DNA of 30,534 nt from CAYMKL01 sp964390805 (GCA_964390805.1 CAYMKL010000087.1:1-30534); one strand, 5' to 3'. Counted from the stretch's first letter, positions 1 through 8,023 are shown. The notes: generated by a model from the sequence alone, not told the origin. A program made the numbers and translations.

Positions 1-86
1 TCGTGTCAAACTCAAGCGTCTCTACCCATCAATTGAGCCTTGACAGAGTACTAGGAATCCATACCTCAAAACAGAGCACAAGGCAG

Positions 87-124
87 AAGGTTCTGGCGGA
101 CGGTTCGCCAGAACCTTTTGGTTT
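87..124 (+). terminator. Rho-independent terminator-like hairpin
   Basis: A perfect 12-bp stem (AAGGTTCTGGCG at 87-98, CGCCAGAACCTT at 106-117) has a 7-nt loop and a T-rich tail TTTGGTTT. It would end a plus-strand transcript entering from left of the window, just before the uvrB promoter. No gene is visible in 1-86. Confidence 0.7.
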
Positions 125-142
125 GAAGGGCATGGCGTGGGC

Positions 143-171
143 TGGACAAAGATCGCCAAGTCAAGTATAAT
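143..171 (+). promoter_or_regulatory. Sigma-70 type promoter of uvrB
   Basis: TGGACA (143-148) and TATAAT (166-171) are separated by exactly 17 bp. The expected transcription start is near 178. This leaves a leader of only about 12 nt, whose first bases are the GGAGG ribosome binding site (178-182). No LexA-type operator was recognised. Confidence 0.7.
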
Positions 172-189
172 TCTCCTGGAGGATGAGAG

Positions 190-2211
190 ATGCCAGATTT
201 CAAACTTGTATCAGATTTCCAACCCACGGGCGACCAGCCCACAGCTATCGAGGAGCTAGTGGAAGGGCTCCACCAGGGCTACAAGCATCAGACCCTGCTG
301 GGGGCCACCGGCACCGGGAAGACCTACGTCATGGCCCAGATCATTGAGCAGGTGCAGCGCCCAACCCTGGTGATGTGCCATAACAAAACCCTCGCCGCCC
401 AGCTCTACGCCGAGTTCAAGGAGTTCTTCCCCCGCAATGCGGTGGAGTACTTCGTCAGCTATTACGACTACTACCAGCCCGAGGCCTACATGCCCCGCCA
501 CGACCTCTACATCGAGAAGGACGCCTCCATCAACGAGGAAATTGACCGTCTGCGATTGGCGGCCACCTCGTCCCTCTTCTCCCGCCGTGACGTGGTCATC
601 GTGGCCTCGGTCTCCTGCATCTACGGCATCGGCGACCCCGAAGAGTATGGCAAGGTGGTGGTCAGCCTGCACCAGGGGCAGGTGCGCAGGCGAGACAAGG
701 TGCTGCGGCATCTGGTGGACATCCACTACGAGCGCAACGACATGGACTTCGCCCGCGGCCGCTTTCGGGTGCGGGGCGACACCCTGGAGATCTTCCCTGC
801 TTACGATGATCTGGCCTACCGCGTGGAGTTCTGGGGCGACGAGATAGACCGCATCACCGAGATCGAGCCTCTGACCGGCGAAGTGCTGACGGCTCACCCG
901 GAGATCGCCATCTACCCGGCCAAGCACTTCATCACCCCCCAGGAGAAGCTGACTCTGGCCCTGCGGGACATCGAGGTAGAACTGGATGAGCGACTGGCAG
1001 AGCTTAAGGCCCAAGGGAAACTCTTAGAAGTTCAACGGCTGCAGCAGCGTACCAAGTACGACCTGGAGATGCTGCGCGAGGTCGGCTACTGCGCCGGCAT
1101 CGAGAACTACTCCCGCCACCTCTCCCAGCGCGCGCCCGGCAGTCCGCCCTGGACCCTGCTGGACTACTTCCCCGACGACTTCCTGCTCTTCGTTGACGAG
1201 TCGCACATGACCATTCCCCAGGTGCGGGGCATGTACCACGGCGACGCCTCCCGCAAGAATACCCTGGTGGAATTCGGCTTCCGGCTGCCCAGCGCGCTGG
1301 ATAACCGCCCTCTGAACTTCGAGGAGTTCGAAAAGAGGGTCAACCAGGTCATCTACACCTCGGCCACGCCGAGGGCTTACGAGCTGGAACACTCGGCCCA
1401 GGTGGTACAGCAGATCATCCGCCCCACCGGCCTGGTGGATCCTGAGGTCACCGTCAAGCCGATCAAGGGCCAGATAGACGACCTGATCCACCAGATCAAC
1501 CAGCGGTTAGAGCGGAGCGAGCGGGCGCTGGTGACCACCCTCACCAAGCGTATGGCCGAGGACCTGGCCGATTATCTGGCCGAGATGGGGATCAAGGTGC
1601 ACTACCTGCACTCGGAGATCCAGACCCTGGAGCGAGTGGAGATACTGCGAGACCTGCGCCTGGGCGTCTACGACGTAGTGGTGGGGATCAACCTGCTCAG
1701 GGAGGGGCTGGACCTGCCCGAGGTGTCACTGGTAGCGATCCTCGATGCCGACAAGGAGGGCTTCCTGAGAAGCGACCAGGCCCTCATCCAGACCATCGGA
1801 CGGGCGGCCCGCCACGTCAACGGTCAGGTGATCATGTACGCCGATGGGCTCACCGATTCTATGAAGCGAGCCATTGATGAAACCAATCGTCGGCGCAGCA
1901 TCCAGACGGCCTACAACGAGGAGCACGACATCGAGCCCAGGAGCATCGTCAAGGAAGTGCGCGACCTGACCGACCGGGTGCGCGCTGTAGCTGAAGAACG
2001 GGCCGAGTACCGAGTGGCCGCCGAGATACCCAAGCAGGAGCTGGCCCGTTTGATCAAGGAGCTAGAGAGGCAGATGAAGGCCGCCGCTCAGGCGCTGGAG
2101 TTCGAGAAGGCGGCCCTCCTGCGCGACCAGATCTACGACCTGCGCCGCGAGCTGTCGGACATGGAAGAGGACGTGCCGGAGTGGGAGAGGGTGAGGAAAT
2201 TGGGGCGTTAG
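190..2211 (+). CDS. uvrB: Excinuclease ABC subunit B (UvrB)
   Basis: UvrB is the damage-verifying helicase-like subunit of nucleotide excision repair. UvrA loads it on DNA, and it then recruits UvrC. The 673-aa product has the usual family length. Visible motifs are Walker A GATGTGKT (residues 38-45), the tyrosine-rich beta-hairpin YYDYYQPEAYMP (about 91-102) that clamps damaged DNA, the DESH Walker B box (336-339), the helicase region with GINLLREGLDLPE and QTIGRAARH, and a C-terminal UVR coiled-coil motif (about 617-656) that contacts UvrC. The ATG is set by GGAGG at 178-182 with 7-nt spacing. The gene stands alone behind its own promoter, and no uvrA or uvrC is present. It ends with TAG, followed by non-coding palindromic DNA. 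Confidence 0.97.
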   Translation: MPDFKLVSDFQPTGDQPTAIEELVEGLHQGYKHQTLLGATGTGKTYVMAQIIEQVQRPTLVMCHNKTLAAQLYAEFKEFFPRNAVEYFVSYYDYYQPEAYMPRHDLYIEKDASINEEIDRLRLAATSSLFSRRDVVIVASVSCIYGIGDPEEYGKVVVSLHQGQVRRRDKVLRHLVDIHYERNDMDFARGRFRVRGDTLEIFPAYDDLAYRVEFWGDEIDRITEIEPLTGEVLTAHPEIAIYPAKHFITPQEKLTLALRDIEVELDERLAELKAQGKLLEVQRLQQRTKYDLEMLREVGYCAGIENYSRHLSQRAPGSPPWTLLDYFPDDFLLFVDESHMTIPQVRGMYHGDASRKNTLVEFGFRLPSALDNRPLNFEEFEKRVNQVIYTSATPRAYELEHSAQVVQQIIRPTGLVDPEVTVKPIKGQIDDLIHQINQRLERSERALVTTLTKRMAEDLADYLAEMGIKVHYLHSEIQTLERVEILRDLRLGVYDVVVGINLLREGLDLPEVSLVAILDADKEGFLRSDQALIQTIGRAARHVNGQVIMYADGLTDSMKRAIDETNRRRSIQTAYNEEHDIEPRSIVKEVRDLTDRVRAVAEERAEYRVAAEIPKQELARLIKELERQMKAAAQALEFEKAALLRDQIYDLRRELSDMEEDVPEWERVRKLGR

Positions 2212-2221
2212 TGGAGGTGGA

Positions 2222-2297
2222 ATATGACATCGAATTTCGAGGATTTACCAAATCTGGCATCGCGAATTCGGTGAATCCCTTAAATTCGTTGTCATAT
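2222..2297. repeat. 76-bp imperfect palindrome downstream of uvrB
   Basis: Two 28-bp arms (2222-2249 and 2270-2297) are inverted copies matching at 23 of 28 positions with no gap, around a 20-bp centre. The arms begin ATATGACA. There is no T-run on either side, so it is a poor terminator. It looks like a small palindromic intergenic element. It is the main content of the uvrB to 2354 gap. Confidence 0.65.
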
Positions 2298-2353
2298 CCG
2301 CTAAACAGCCATCTAGCAACACCCATCAGGGAAACCACTGGAGATATGAAGCG

Positions 2354-2548
2354 ATGAGAACAACACAGATTTGTCCACCTGAGGAACTGCGCGAAGAAGC
2401 AGAGATTGCATTGGGAGAGGAGAAGGAGCTTAGCCAGGAAGAGCTAAAAAGTCACCCTCTGTACCGAATCATCGGCATGTGTTCTAGCGGCCTCGAAGAT
2501 GGAGCCGAGAATCATGACGACTACCTCTACGGAGAAAACATGTCCTAG
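2354..2548 (+). CDS. Small antitoxin-like hypothetical protein
   Basis: A 64-aa acidic protein preceded by TGGAGATATGAAGCG. It ends in a HDDYLYGE motif (residues 54-61). From general knowledge, such short proteins with a HPLYxIIG core and a HDxYLYG end are common next to PIN-type toxin genes and are presumed antitoxins. No toxin follows. Instead its 3' end overlaps the start of the radical SAM gene by about 50 bp in another frame. It may be an orphan antitoxin left after toxin loss. The family call is recall, not a search, and coding status is likely but not certain. Confidence 0.5.
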   Translation: MRTTQICPPEELREEAEIALGEEKELSQEELKSHPLYRIIGMCSSGLEDGAENHDDYLYGENMS

Positions 2549-3494
2549 TCGTAATGCAACTGTGAGAAGCGAAGAGATACTTCCCAGCTACATCAACCTA
2601 TACTGTACTGGTGAACTGGCCCGCCGCATTGAGCGGGCTTATGCTTGTTTGGAGGATTGCCGCCTCTGCCCGCGGGAGTGCGAGGTGAATCGCCTTCGGG
2701 AGAAGCAAGGTTTTTGTCAGGTGGGGGCGAAGCCCAAAGTGGCCAGTTGGAACGTGCATCCCTGGGAGGAGCCGCCCATCAGTGGAACCCGCGGCTCAGG
2801 CACGATCTTCTTCTCCAGTTGCACCGGCCGCTGCCTCTTTTGCCAGAACTACCCTATCAGCCAACTGGGGGTGGGCAACGAGGTCTCCGTTGAACGCCTG
2901 ACGGAGATGATGCTGGAGCTGCAACGCAAGGGCTGCCACAACATCAACTTGGTCACACCGACCCACTTCGTGCCCCAGATCATGGCCGCTCTCCCCTACG
3001 CCATTGAGACGGGCCTCCGCCTCCCCCTGGTCTACAACACCAGCGGCTACGAGACGGTGGAGGTGCTGGAGCTCCTCGAAGGTGTGGTGGACATCTACCT
3101 GCCCGACGCCAAGTACGCCGACGACGAAACCGCCCGCCGCCTGTCGGGCTTCGTCCGTTATGTAGAGGCCAACCACGCCGCCCTCAAAGAGATGTACCGC
3201 CAGGTGGGCGGGGAGTTGGTTCTGGACGACGAAGGCATCGCACGGCGCGGCCTCATCGTCCGCCACATGGTCTTACCCGACGGACTGGCAGGCACGCCAG
3301 AGGTGCTGCGTTGGCTGGCCGAGAACTTATCACGCCGCGTCCACGTCAGCCTGATGGATCAGTACTTCCCCGCTCATAAGGCCGTGGGCCACCCCATCCT
3401 GGGTCGCAAGATCACCACCCAGGAGTACGAGGAGGCTCTGAACGCGTTCGACGAGGCAGGGCTGGAGAACGGCTGGAGGCAGGAACACAGCTAG
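2499..3494 (+). CDS. PflX-type radical SAM protein
   Basis: A member of the pyruvate formate-lyase activase-like radical SAM proteins (COG1313 / PflX type), whose substrate is generally unknown. A cysteine-rich N-terminus carries C54, C57, C61 and C73. The radical SAM motif CTGRCLFC follows (C108, C112, C115) and would bind the 4Fe-4S cluster that cleaves S-adenosylmethionine. The C-terminal barrel contains LPDAKY and LMDQYFP. The start is unclear: ATG at 2499, ATG at 2514 or GTG at 2562 are all in frame, and family similarity seems to begin near YINLYCTGELARRIE (residue 31). None of the three has a strong Shine-Dalgarno. The 5' end overlaps the small antitoxin-like gene, so the first 20-odd residues may not be translated. 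No glycyl radical enzyme is nearby. Confidence 0.88.
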   Translation: MEPRIMTTTSTEKTCPSRNATVRSEEILPSYINLYCTGELARRIERAYACLEDCRLCPRECEVNRLREKQGFCQVGAKPKVASWNVHPWEEPPISGTRGSGTIFFSSCTGRCLFCQNYPISQLGVGNEVSVERLTEMMLELQRKGCHNINLVTPTHFVPQIMAALPYAIETGLRLPLVYNTSGYETVEVLELLEGVVDIYLPDAKYADDETARRLSGFVRYVEANHAALKEMYRQVGGELVLDDEGIARRGLIVRHMVLPDGLAGTPEVLRWLAENLSRRVHVSLMDQYFPAHKAVGHPILGRKITTQEYEEALNAFDEAGLENGWRQEHS

Positions 3495-3554
3495 TGTTGA
3501 CAGTGATTCCCATGATAGTACCCATTTTCTCTTGACCGCCTGTTTTCAGGGCAG

Positions 3555-4550
3555 TCATAACATAGACTTGGAGCAGCAATAATCTGGGGCGATACGCTCA
3601 ATAGCATTGGCACAAGGACGTTCGCCTCTAGCTGATAGGGCACGGAGCATTCTGTAACTTTGGTTGTTCCATACCTCTTCGGGACTTTGGTATCGAGTGT
3701 TCCCCAGGGAAAAGCGGCTGATAAATCCTCGAGAGCACGATTTGTAATCACCATTCCAGTTGATGCTGATCACGTTCCACAACCAATAGCACGCTTTCGT
3801 TCTTCCTGAATTTGGCTTCCTCGCCCTTAGCCGCCCCGCTATTGATTCTTGGATATATAATCTGTCTACACCCAATTCTAAAGCAAGCTCCTCTATTTGT
3901 GGAAGCTCATGCTCATTGTGATCAAAGATGATGAATTGCAATTCAACTATGGGATGGGAGACTCCTAATTCCTCCCTTTTTTTCAACAATACCTTCACGT
4001 TATGTAGCACCTTCGCTAGCTCACCACCAACGCGGTATTTCGCATATGTTGCCTGTGTCACCCCATCCACTGCTATGGTTAAGTGATCCAACCCCGCCTT
4101 GATTAACCTTTCCGCATCTTCCTCAGAAAATAGCAAGAAGTTCGTGCTGAAGGTCGTTCCTACGCCACGCCCATGAGCATGACTTGTCATCTTGTATATA
4201 TCCCTGTTGATCAATGGCTCACCCACGCCGTCCAACTTGGCCAAGATGAGATAATCGCCCACATCATCAATGATACTCTTAAACTCACCAAAGGTCATCT
4301 GGCCTTCGGGAACGGGGTTTTTACCAATCCCCGTTAGGCAGCCTGGGCATCGCAAATTGCAAAGATTAGTTGACTCTAAAACTAATACATATGGTTTTCC
4401 CCGGACACAGGGCCGCTTCAGGAATTTCTCAAACTCAATTAGACAAACATTCAAGATTTTCTTCCGGGTCACATATCTACCAATGAAATTCAGGTATCTC
4501 CTAGCTGCACTTAGTTTACCCCGCCCTTCTAACTTTCTCAACTTTTCCAC
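3555..4550 (-). CDS. Radical SAM protein with SPASM-like C-terminus
   Basis: A 331-aa protein with radical SAM motif CNLRCPGC (C64, C68, C71), a GVGEPL glycine-rich motif (108-113) and later cysteines C254, C272, C313, C325 and C326. These suggest a reduced SPASM or twitch domain carrying an auxiliary iron-sulfur cluster. The substrate is unknown; relatives modify peptides, sugars or tRNA. The GTG start has AGAGGAG just upstream. Base composition differs from its neighbours: hand counts of single 60-bp lines gave 42 and 48 percent GC here against 62 percent in uvrB. Recent horizontal acquisition is therefore likely. It converges with the PflX-type gene and is alone, with no obvious precursor peptide beside it. 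Confidence 0.85.
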   Translation of the reverse strand: MEKLRKLEGRGKLSAARRYLNFIGRYVTRKKILNVCLIEFEKFLKRPCVRGKPYVLVLESTNLCNLRCPGCLTGIGKNPVPEGQMTFGEFKSIIDDVGDYLILAKLDGVGEPLINRDIYKMTSHAHGRGVGTTFSTNFLLFSEEDAERLIKAGLDHLTIAVDGVTQATYAKYRVGGELAKVLHNVKVLLKKREELGVSHPIVELQFIIFDHNEHELPQIEELALELGVDRLYIQESIAGRLRARKPNSGRTKACYWLWNVISINWNGDYKSCSRGFISRFSLGNTRYQSPEEVWNNQSYRMLRALSARGERPCANAIERIAPDYCCSKSML

Positions 4551-4620
4551 GCTACTCCTCTTTCAATTCAGGGCCGGGTTAGCACCCCATGAACTCGACA
4601 CCCCCTTTGGGTACCCGAGA

Positions 4621-4756
4621 TCTCTCGGAAGGTCATAGCGGTCCATTTTGCAAGCTCGTGGTGGACGCTAGATTTCGGCAGACTTAGACCTCAGCGAGTT
4701 CAGCCGAGCCGTTGAGGTGTCCACCACAATACCGAACAGACAGCTTTTCCGAGAGA
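4621..4756. repeat. Nested inverted repeats upstream of the AT-rich radical SAM gene
   Basis: A perfect 10-bp inverted pair TCTCTCGGAA (4621-4630) and TTCCGAGAGA (4747-4756) encloses a perfect 9-bp pair GTGGTGGAC (4658-4666) and GTCCACCAC (4719-4727). The two pairs are almost concentric. The inside (4684-4710, minus reading) is a copy of the GGCTCGACTGAGCTCGCC repeat family that differs only by transitions. This explains most of the 228-bp gap between the flanking genes. No protein or RNA function is recognised. Confidence 0.5.
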
Positions 4757-4778
4757 ACCCAATCTTATTGTCTGAGAC

Positions 4779-5813
4779 TTACGCGGTCAGAGGGATGGTC
4801 TCCCCAGGTTCTCCTGGGGGAGCTTTGAGGCTGGGCGTCAGACTGACCATGAGCTTGGTGAAATAGGTCTGGGGAGGTATGGCCTCTTCGTCATAACCCA
4901 TCTCGCTTATCTCGGCTTTCACCCGCAAGGAGGCCGTCTCCAGGACGACGATCTTGCCGGGCTCAACCAGGACGGCCTCCCCCTTAGGAGCCAGCTTGGC
5001 TCGCAAAGCATCTTCGTGGTAAGCATACCTACTCATCAACACCTTGGTGACGGTGCGGATGTCGTTCTTGTCGAACAGCCAGACTTCAAACGCGGTGACA
5101 CTGGCAGGCGGCCCTGCATCCACTATGTCGGAGATGCCCACGCCGCACTCACCCAGGAATTCGCTGGTGGGCGACTCGATGCTGAAAGACTGGTCATAGC
5201 TGTCCTGACCTATGGTGTAGCTGGCTACGAAGCGACCCAGTACCTCCCCGGCTCCCTCTGGCTTGTCCGCTTTCCACTCTGGAGAAAGCCGTTTGCCCGG
5301 CCTTGCCGGTTCCTCTGGGCGGCGCCCCCGCAAGACCGACGTGCCCACGATCACCCCAGCGATCACCAGGACTGCCGCCAGGACAATGCCGATAATGGGC
5401 AACAGACGCCGCAGCAGTGTACTTGCCGTCGTCGCCTGCGCGACAGGCTCAGGAGTCACCACCTCTGCCCGCACCCCCAATGCCGCCGCCAGCTTATCCA
5501 GACGCTGAACCTGCGCCCCGTCGCTGGCTTTGGCTTTGAGCTGGCCCATGACCTGTCCCAGGTCCTCTGGATCCCAACCCTCGACCCGCTGTCTGGCCAG
5601 CGCCACGTTGGTGTTTAGGGTGTAGGAATCGGCCAGCATATTGATGTAAGCCTCTTTGTATGACTGGCGCAAGTCGAAGGGGTCGGCATCATACCACTGT
5701 ACCGGGAACACCCACCAGCCCAAAATGGGCAGGCCGATGATCAGCCCCACGACGAGCCCTATCACGAACCCGCTGAGAGTTTCGCGTCCTATTCTTTCCA
5801 TGATCTCATTCAT
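4779..5813 (-). CDS. Hypothetical protein with two membrane segments
   Basis: A 344-aa protein of unknown function. It has a hydrophobic segment at about residues 14-36 (FVIGLVVGLIIGLPILGWWV), a soluble stretch with ADPFDLRQSYKEAYINMLADSY, a second hydrophobic segment at about 137-160 ahead of a basic RGRRPEEPARPGKR stretch, and a soluble C-terminal domain of about 170 residues. The first segment may be a signal anchor. From memory, proteins with a W-x-W-PVQW-DADP-DLR-Y-E-Y pattern after one N-terminal membrane helix are frequent in Chloroflexota, which supports the taxonomic guess. It has its own promoter and a long structured leader. The Shine-Dalgarno region GGAGGTGAGGGGAG immediately precedes the ATG. 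Confidence 0.8.
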   Translation of the reverse strand: MNEIMERIGRETLSGFVIGLVVGLIIGLPILGWWVFPVQWYDADPFDLRQSYKEAYINMLADSYTLNTNVALARQRVEGWDPEDLGQVMGQLKAKASDGAQVQRLDKLAAALGVRAEVVTPEPVAQATTASTLLRRLLPIIGIVLAAVLVIAGVIVGTSVLRGRRPEEPARPGKRLSPEWKADKPEGAGEVLGRFVASYTIGQDSYDQSFSIESPTSEFLGECGVGISDIVDAGPPASVTAFEVWLFDKNDIRTVTKVLMSRYAYHEDALRAKLAPKGEAVLVEPGKIVVLETASLRVKAEISEMGYDEEAIPPQTYFTKLMVSLTPSLKAPPGEPGETIPLTA

Positions 5814-5835
5814 CTCCCCTCACCTCCCATTTCTA

Positions 5836-5881
5836 GCTGGAGGAGGCGCAACTTCCCCGAAGTTGCGCGTCATCCTCCAGC
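5836..5881 (-). promoter_or_regulatory. Large hairpin in the 5' leader of the membrane-protein gene
   Basis: Outer arms GCTGGAGGA (5836-5844) and TCCTCCAGC (5873-5881) and inner arms GCGCAACTT (5846-5854) and AAGTTGCGC (5860-5868) are perfect complements, with a small bulge and a 5-nt loop. It lies between the predicted transcription start near 5909 and the ATG at 5813. It could control translation or stabilise the RNA. There is no U-tract, so terminator function is unlikely. Confidence 0.6.
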
Positions 5882-5915
5882 GGCTCAGGCAGCGATTGCC
5901 CCCATTTCGATGATA

Positions 5916-5944
5916 ATTCTATCACAAGTTGCCTTTTTCGACAA
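5916..5944 (-). promoter_or_regulatory. Promoter of the membrane-protein gene
   Basis: On the minus strand TTGTCG (5939-5944) and TAGAAT (5916-5921) are spaced by exactly 17 bp. The expected start is near 5909, giving a leader of about 95 nt that contains the hairpin at 5836-5881. Confidence 0.6.
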
Positions 5945-5955
5945 GTGTGGCCACC

Positions 5956-5985
5956 GATCACTGACCACTGATCACTGTTTACTGA
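5956..5985. repeat. GATCACTG short tandem-like repeat
   Basis: GATCACTGACCACTGATCACTG followed in part by TTTACTGAGT is built from repeated CACTGA/CACTG units. It sits just downstream of the peptidase stop codon. It is one of several short sequence-word repeats in this window. Confidence 0.55.
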
Positions 5986-5986
5986 G

Positions 5987-7051
5987 TTACTTACTGGCCT
6001 GGGTGAGCACCTCTACCCCATCCTCCCTCAGGACAACGATGTCCTCAATGCGCACACCGCCCCAGCCCGGCAGATAGATGCCAGGCTCGACGGTGAAGAC
6101 CATGCCCGGCTCCAAGACGCCTTCGGATAGGCGACCAACCCCAGGCTTCTCGTGCACAGCCAGACCCACGCCGTGCCCCAATCCGTGGCCGTAATTCTCA
6201 CCATAGCCTGCTTCCTCAATGACTTGACGGGCTATGTCGTCGGCTTGCTTGCCCTGCATCCCAGGTCGGATGCTCCGCTCGGCAGCCAACTGGGCCTCCA
6301 GGACGATGTCGTAAATCTCCTTGAGCTTATCGTCCGGCCTGCCCGCACAGATTGTGCGAGTCAGATCGGAGTTGTAGCCACCCACCATCGCCCCCATGTC
6401 AATCACAATCGGCTCCCCGACCTGAATCACTCGCTCGGAGACGGTGGCATGGGGCATGGCCCCGTTGGGCCCTGAGCCAACGATGATGTCGAATGCCAGC
6501 TTCTCCGCGCCGTGGGTACGCATGAAAACCTCCAGATCCCAGGCCACCTCTCTCTCTGTCATGCCCGGCTCGATGAAGCCCGCGATGTGGGCTAAGGCTT
6601 CGTCAGCTAAGACGATGGCTTTCTTGATCTTGCTCAGCTCGTCCTCGTCCTTGACAGCGCGCATCCTTGTCACCAGCTCCTTGGTGGGCACCAGCTCGAA
6701 CTTGGAAGTGGAAACGGCGCCCTCGGCGACCTCCTGCCACTCCCGGTGCTGATCAACCGTGAGATGATCACTCTCGAAGCCGACCCTCTTGGCCCCCAAT
6801 TGCTGGACCAGCTCGGGAAGGACGGTCTTGAACTCGTCCTTAACCTCTGCCAACTGGAAGTCAGGAGCCTGCTTCTCGACCTGTTCGTAGTAGCGGAAAT
6901 CGGTGGCCAGAACTGCTTGCTCGTGAGAGATCAGGAGCACTCCGGCTGAGCCAGTGAAGCCACTGACATAGCGACGGTTCTCCGACTGGGTGATCAGGAT
7001 GGCGTCCAGGCCCTCGGTTGTTAAGGCCTCACGTAGTTTCGTTAGTCTCAT
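5987..7051 (-). CDS. Xaa-Pro aminopeptidase, M24 family
   Basis: A cytosolic dimetal peptidase that releases the N-terminal residue before proline. The creatinase-type N-terminal domain covers about residues 1-125 and the pita-bread catalytic domain about 130-354. All five metal ligands are visible: D218 (IDMGA), D229 (NSDLTRT), H293 (GHGLGHGVGL), E322 (TVEPGIY) and E336 (RIEDIVV). The length of 354 aa is normal for the short PepP/PepQ-like class. Its ATG lies 23 bp inside the 3' end of the recombinase gene, so translation may be coupled. Residues 112-117 (AVSTSK) are encoded by an 18-bp string also found in topA, in the linker between the two domains. Confidence 0.93.
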   Translation of the reverse strand: MRLTKLREALTTEGLDAILITQSENRRYVSGFTGSAGVLLISHEQAVLATDFRYYEQVEKQAPDFQLAEVKDEFKTVLPELVQQLGAKRVGFESDHLTVDQHREWQEVAEGAVSTSKFELVPTKELVTRMRAVKDEDELSKIKKAIVLADEALAHIAGFIEPGMTEREVAWDLEVFMRTHGAEKLAFDIIVGSGPNGAMPHATVSERVIQVGEPIVIDMGAMVGGYNSDLTRTICAGRPDDKLKEIYDIVLEAQLAAERSIRPGMQGKQADDIARQVIEEAGYGENYGHGLGHGVGLAVHEKPGVGRLSEGVLEPGMVFTVEPGIYLPGWGGVRIEDIVVLREDGVEVLTQASK

Positions 7052-8018
7052 TCATAACCTCCTCAGTTCTATTGGTCAGATGGTCAGGCCTGCTCCCTTG
7101 CTCCTCTGCTCCCCTCCCCCCTTGCTCCTTTGCCCTGGGGTGCGCCTTTCGGTACACCTCCCTCACCCGGGCCTGGGAGACGTGGGTGTAGATTTGGGTA
7201 GTGGAGAGATTGGCGTGGCCCAAGAGTTCCTGAACCGTCCGCAGATCGGCACCGCCGTCCAAAAGGTGGGTGGCGAAGGTATGCCGCATGACGTGGGGCG
7301 TGACGCGCCTCTCCAATCCGGCCAGCTTGGCATATTTGTCCAGGATGTTGCTCACGCTGCGCGTCGAGAGGCGACTGCCCAGGCGGTTCAAAAAAAGAGC
7401 GTTGGTTGCCCTGTTCTCTTTGATCAGTTTTGATCGCCCGTCCTCAACGTAGCGCGTCAGGGCTCTGCACGCTGGCCCGCCCAACAGGGCCAGCCTCTCC
7501 TTGCCCCCTTTGCCCCAAACCCGAATCTGGCCGTAGCGGAGGTCCACGTTGCTCAAATTGAGGCTCACCAGCTCGCTGACCCTCACTCCTGAGGCATAGA
7601 GCACCTCCAGGATCGCACGGTCGCGCTGGCCTTGGGGAACCGTCGCGTCTGGAGCCGCCAACAGTGCCTCGACCTGGTGCGGGGCCAGATAATCGGGCAG
7701 GCGCTTGGGAACCTTGGGCGAGGAGATGACCCTGATGGGATTCGCGTCCAGTATGCCTTCCCGCACAAGGTAGCGGCAAAAGGAACGTAGCTCCGAGATC
7801 CTGCGGGTTACACTGGCTTTGACGTAGCCCTCGGCTTGCAGCCACGCCAGATACCGACGCAGGACGTAGCGATCCACCTCATCCCAGGAATCAACCTCCT
7901 GCTCTTTCAGAAAGTCAAGGAACTGCCCAATCTCGTGGCGGTAGTTCTTGATGGTGTAAGGAGAGGCGTTTCTCTCGGCTATTAGGTAGGTGATGAACTT
8001 GTTCAGGTGTTCGTCCAT
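7029..8018 (-). CDS. xerC: Tyrosine recombinase, XerC/XerD type
   Basis: A site-specific recombinase that in most bacteria resolves chromosome dimers at dif. The N-terminal SAM-like core-binding domain covers about residues 1-100 and the catalytic domain about 110-295. Catalytic residues are R146 (ASGVRVSEL), K170 or K173 (GKGGKER), H242 and R245 (HVMRHTFATHLL), H268 (LLGHANLSTTQIYTHV) and Y277. The choice of XerC over XerD rests on the context with topA and dprA and is tentative. XerC proteins usually end near YRKAHPRA, which here is residue 296. The remaining 33 or so residues, including EQGGRGAEEQGSRPDHLT, are low-complexity and derive from repeat DNA. The end overlaps the peptidase start. 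Confidence 0.93.
   Translation of the reverse strand: MDEHLNKFITYLIAERNASPYTIKNYRHEIGQFLDFLKEQEVDSWDEVDRYVLRRYLAWLQAEGYVKASVTRRISELRSFCRYLVREGILDANPIRVISSPKVPKRLPDYLAPHQVEALLAAPDATVPQGQRDRAILEVLYASGVRVSELVSLNLSNVDLRYGQIRVWGKGGKERLALLGGPACRALTRYVEDGRSKLIKENRATNALFLNRLGSRLSTRSVSNILDKYAKLAGLERRVTPHVMRHTFATHLLDGGADLRTVQELLGHANLSTTQIYTHVSQARVREVYRKAHPRAKEQGGRGAEEQGSRPDHLTNRTEEVMNETNETT
7073..7092. repeat. TGGTCAGATGGTC repeat copy in the xerC 3' end
   Basis: The 20-bp string TGGTCAGATGGTCAGGCCTG matches 25480-25499 in the aminotransferase gene at 19 of 20 positions. In both genes the minus-strand reading gives RPDHLT at the extreme C-terminus. The adjoining 7092-7140 is rich in TTGCTCC/CTGCTCCC words. 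Confidence 0.7.
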
Positions 8019-8023
8019 GGCGC

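Noticed and set aside
256..1014. Long open frame opposite uvrB
   Set aside because: It lies antisense to a clear UvrB with full motifs. Its His/Leu/Val/Asp-rich composition is typical of antisense frames in high-GC genes.
7029..8018. XerC-type gene as an integrase of a mobile island
   Set aside because: It has housekeeping XerC length and motifs and sits with topA and dprA. No attachment-site repeats or tRNA lie beside it.
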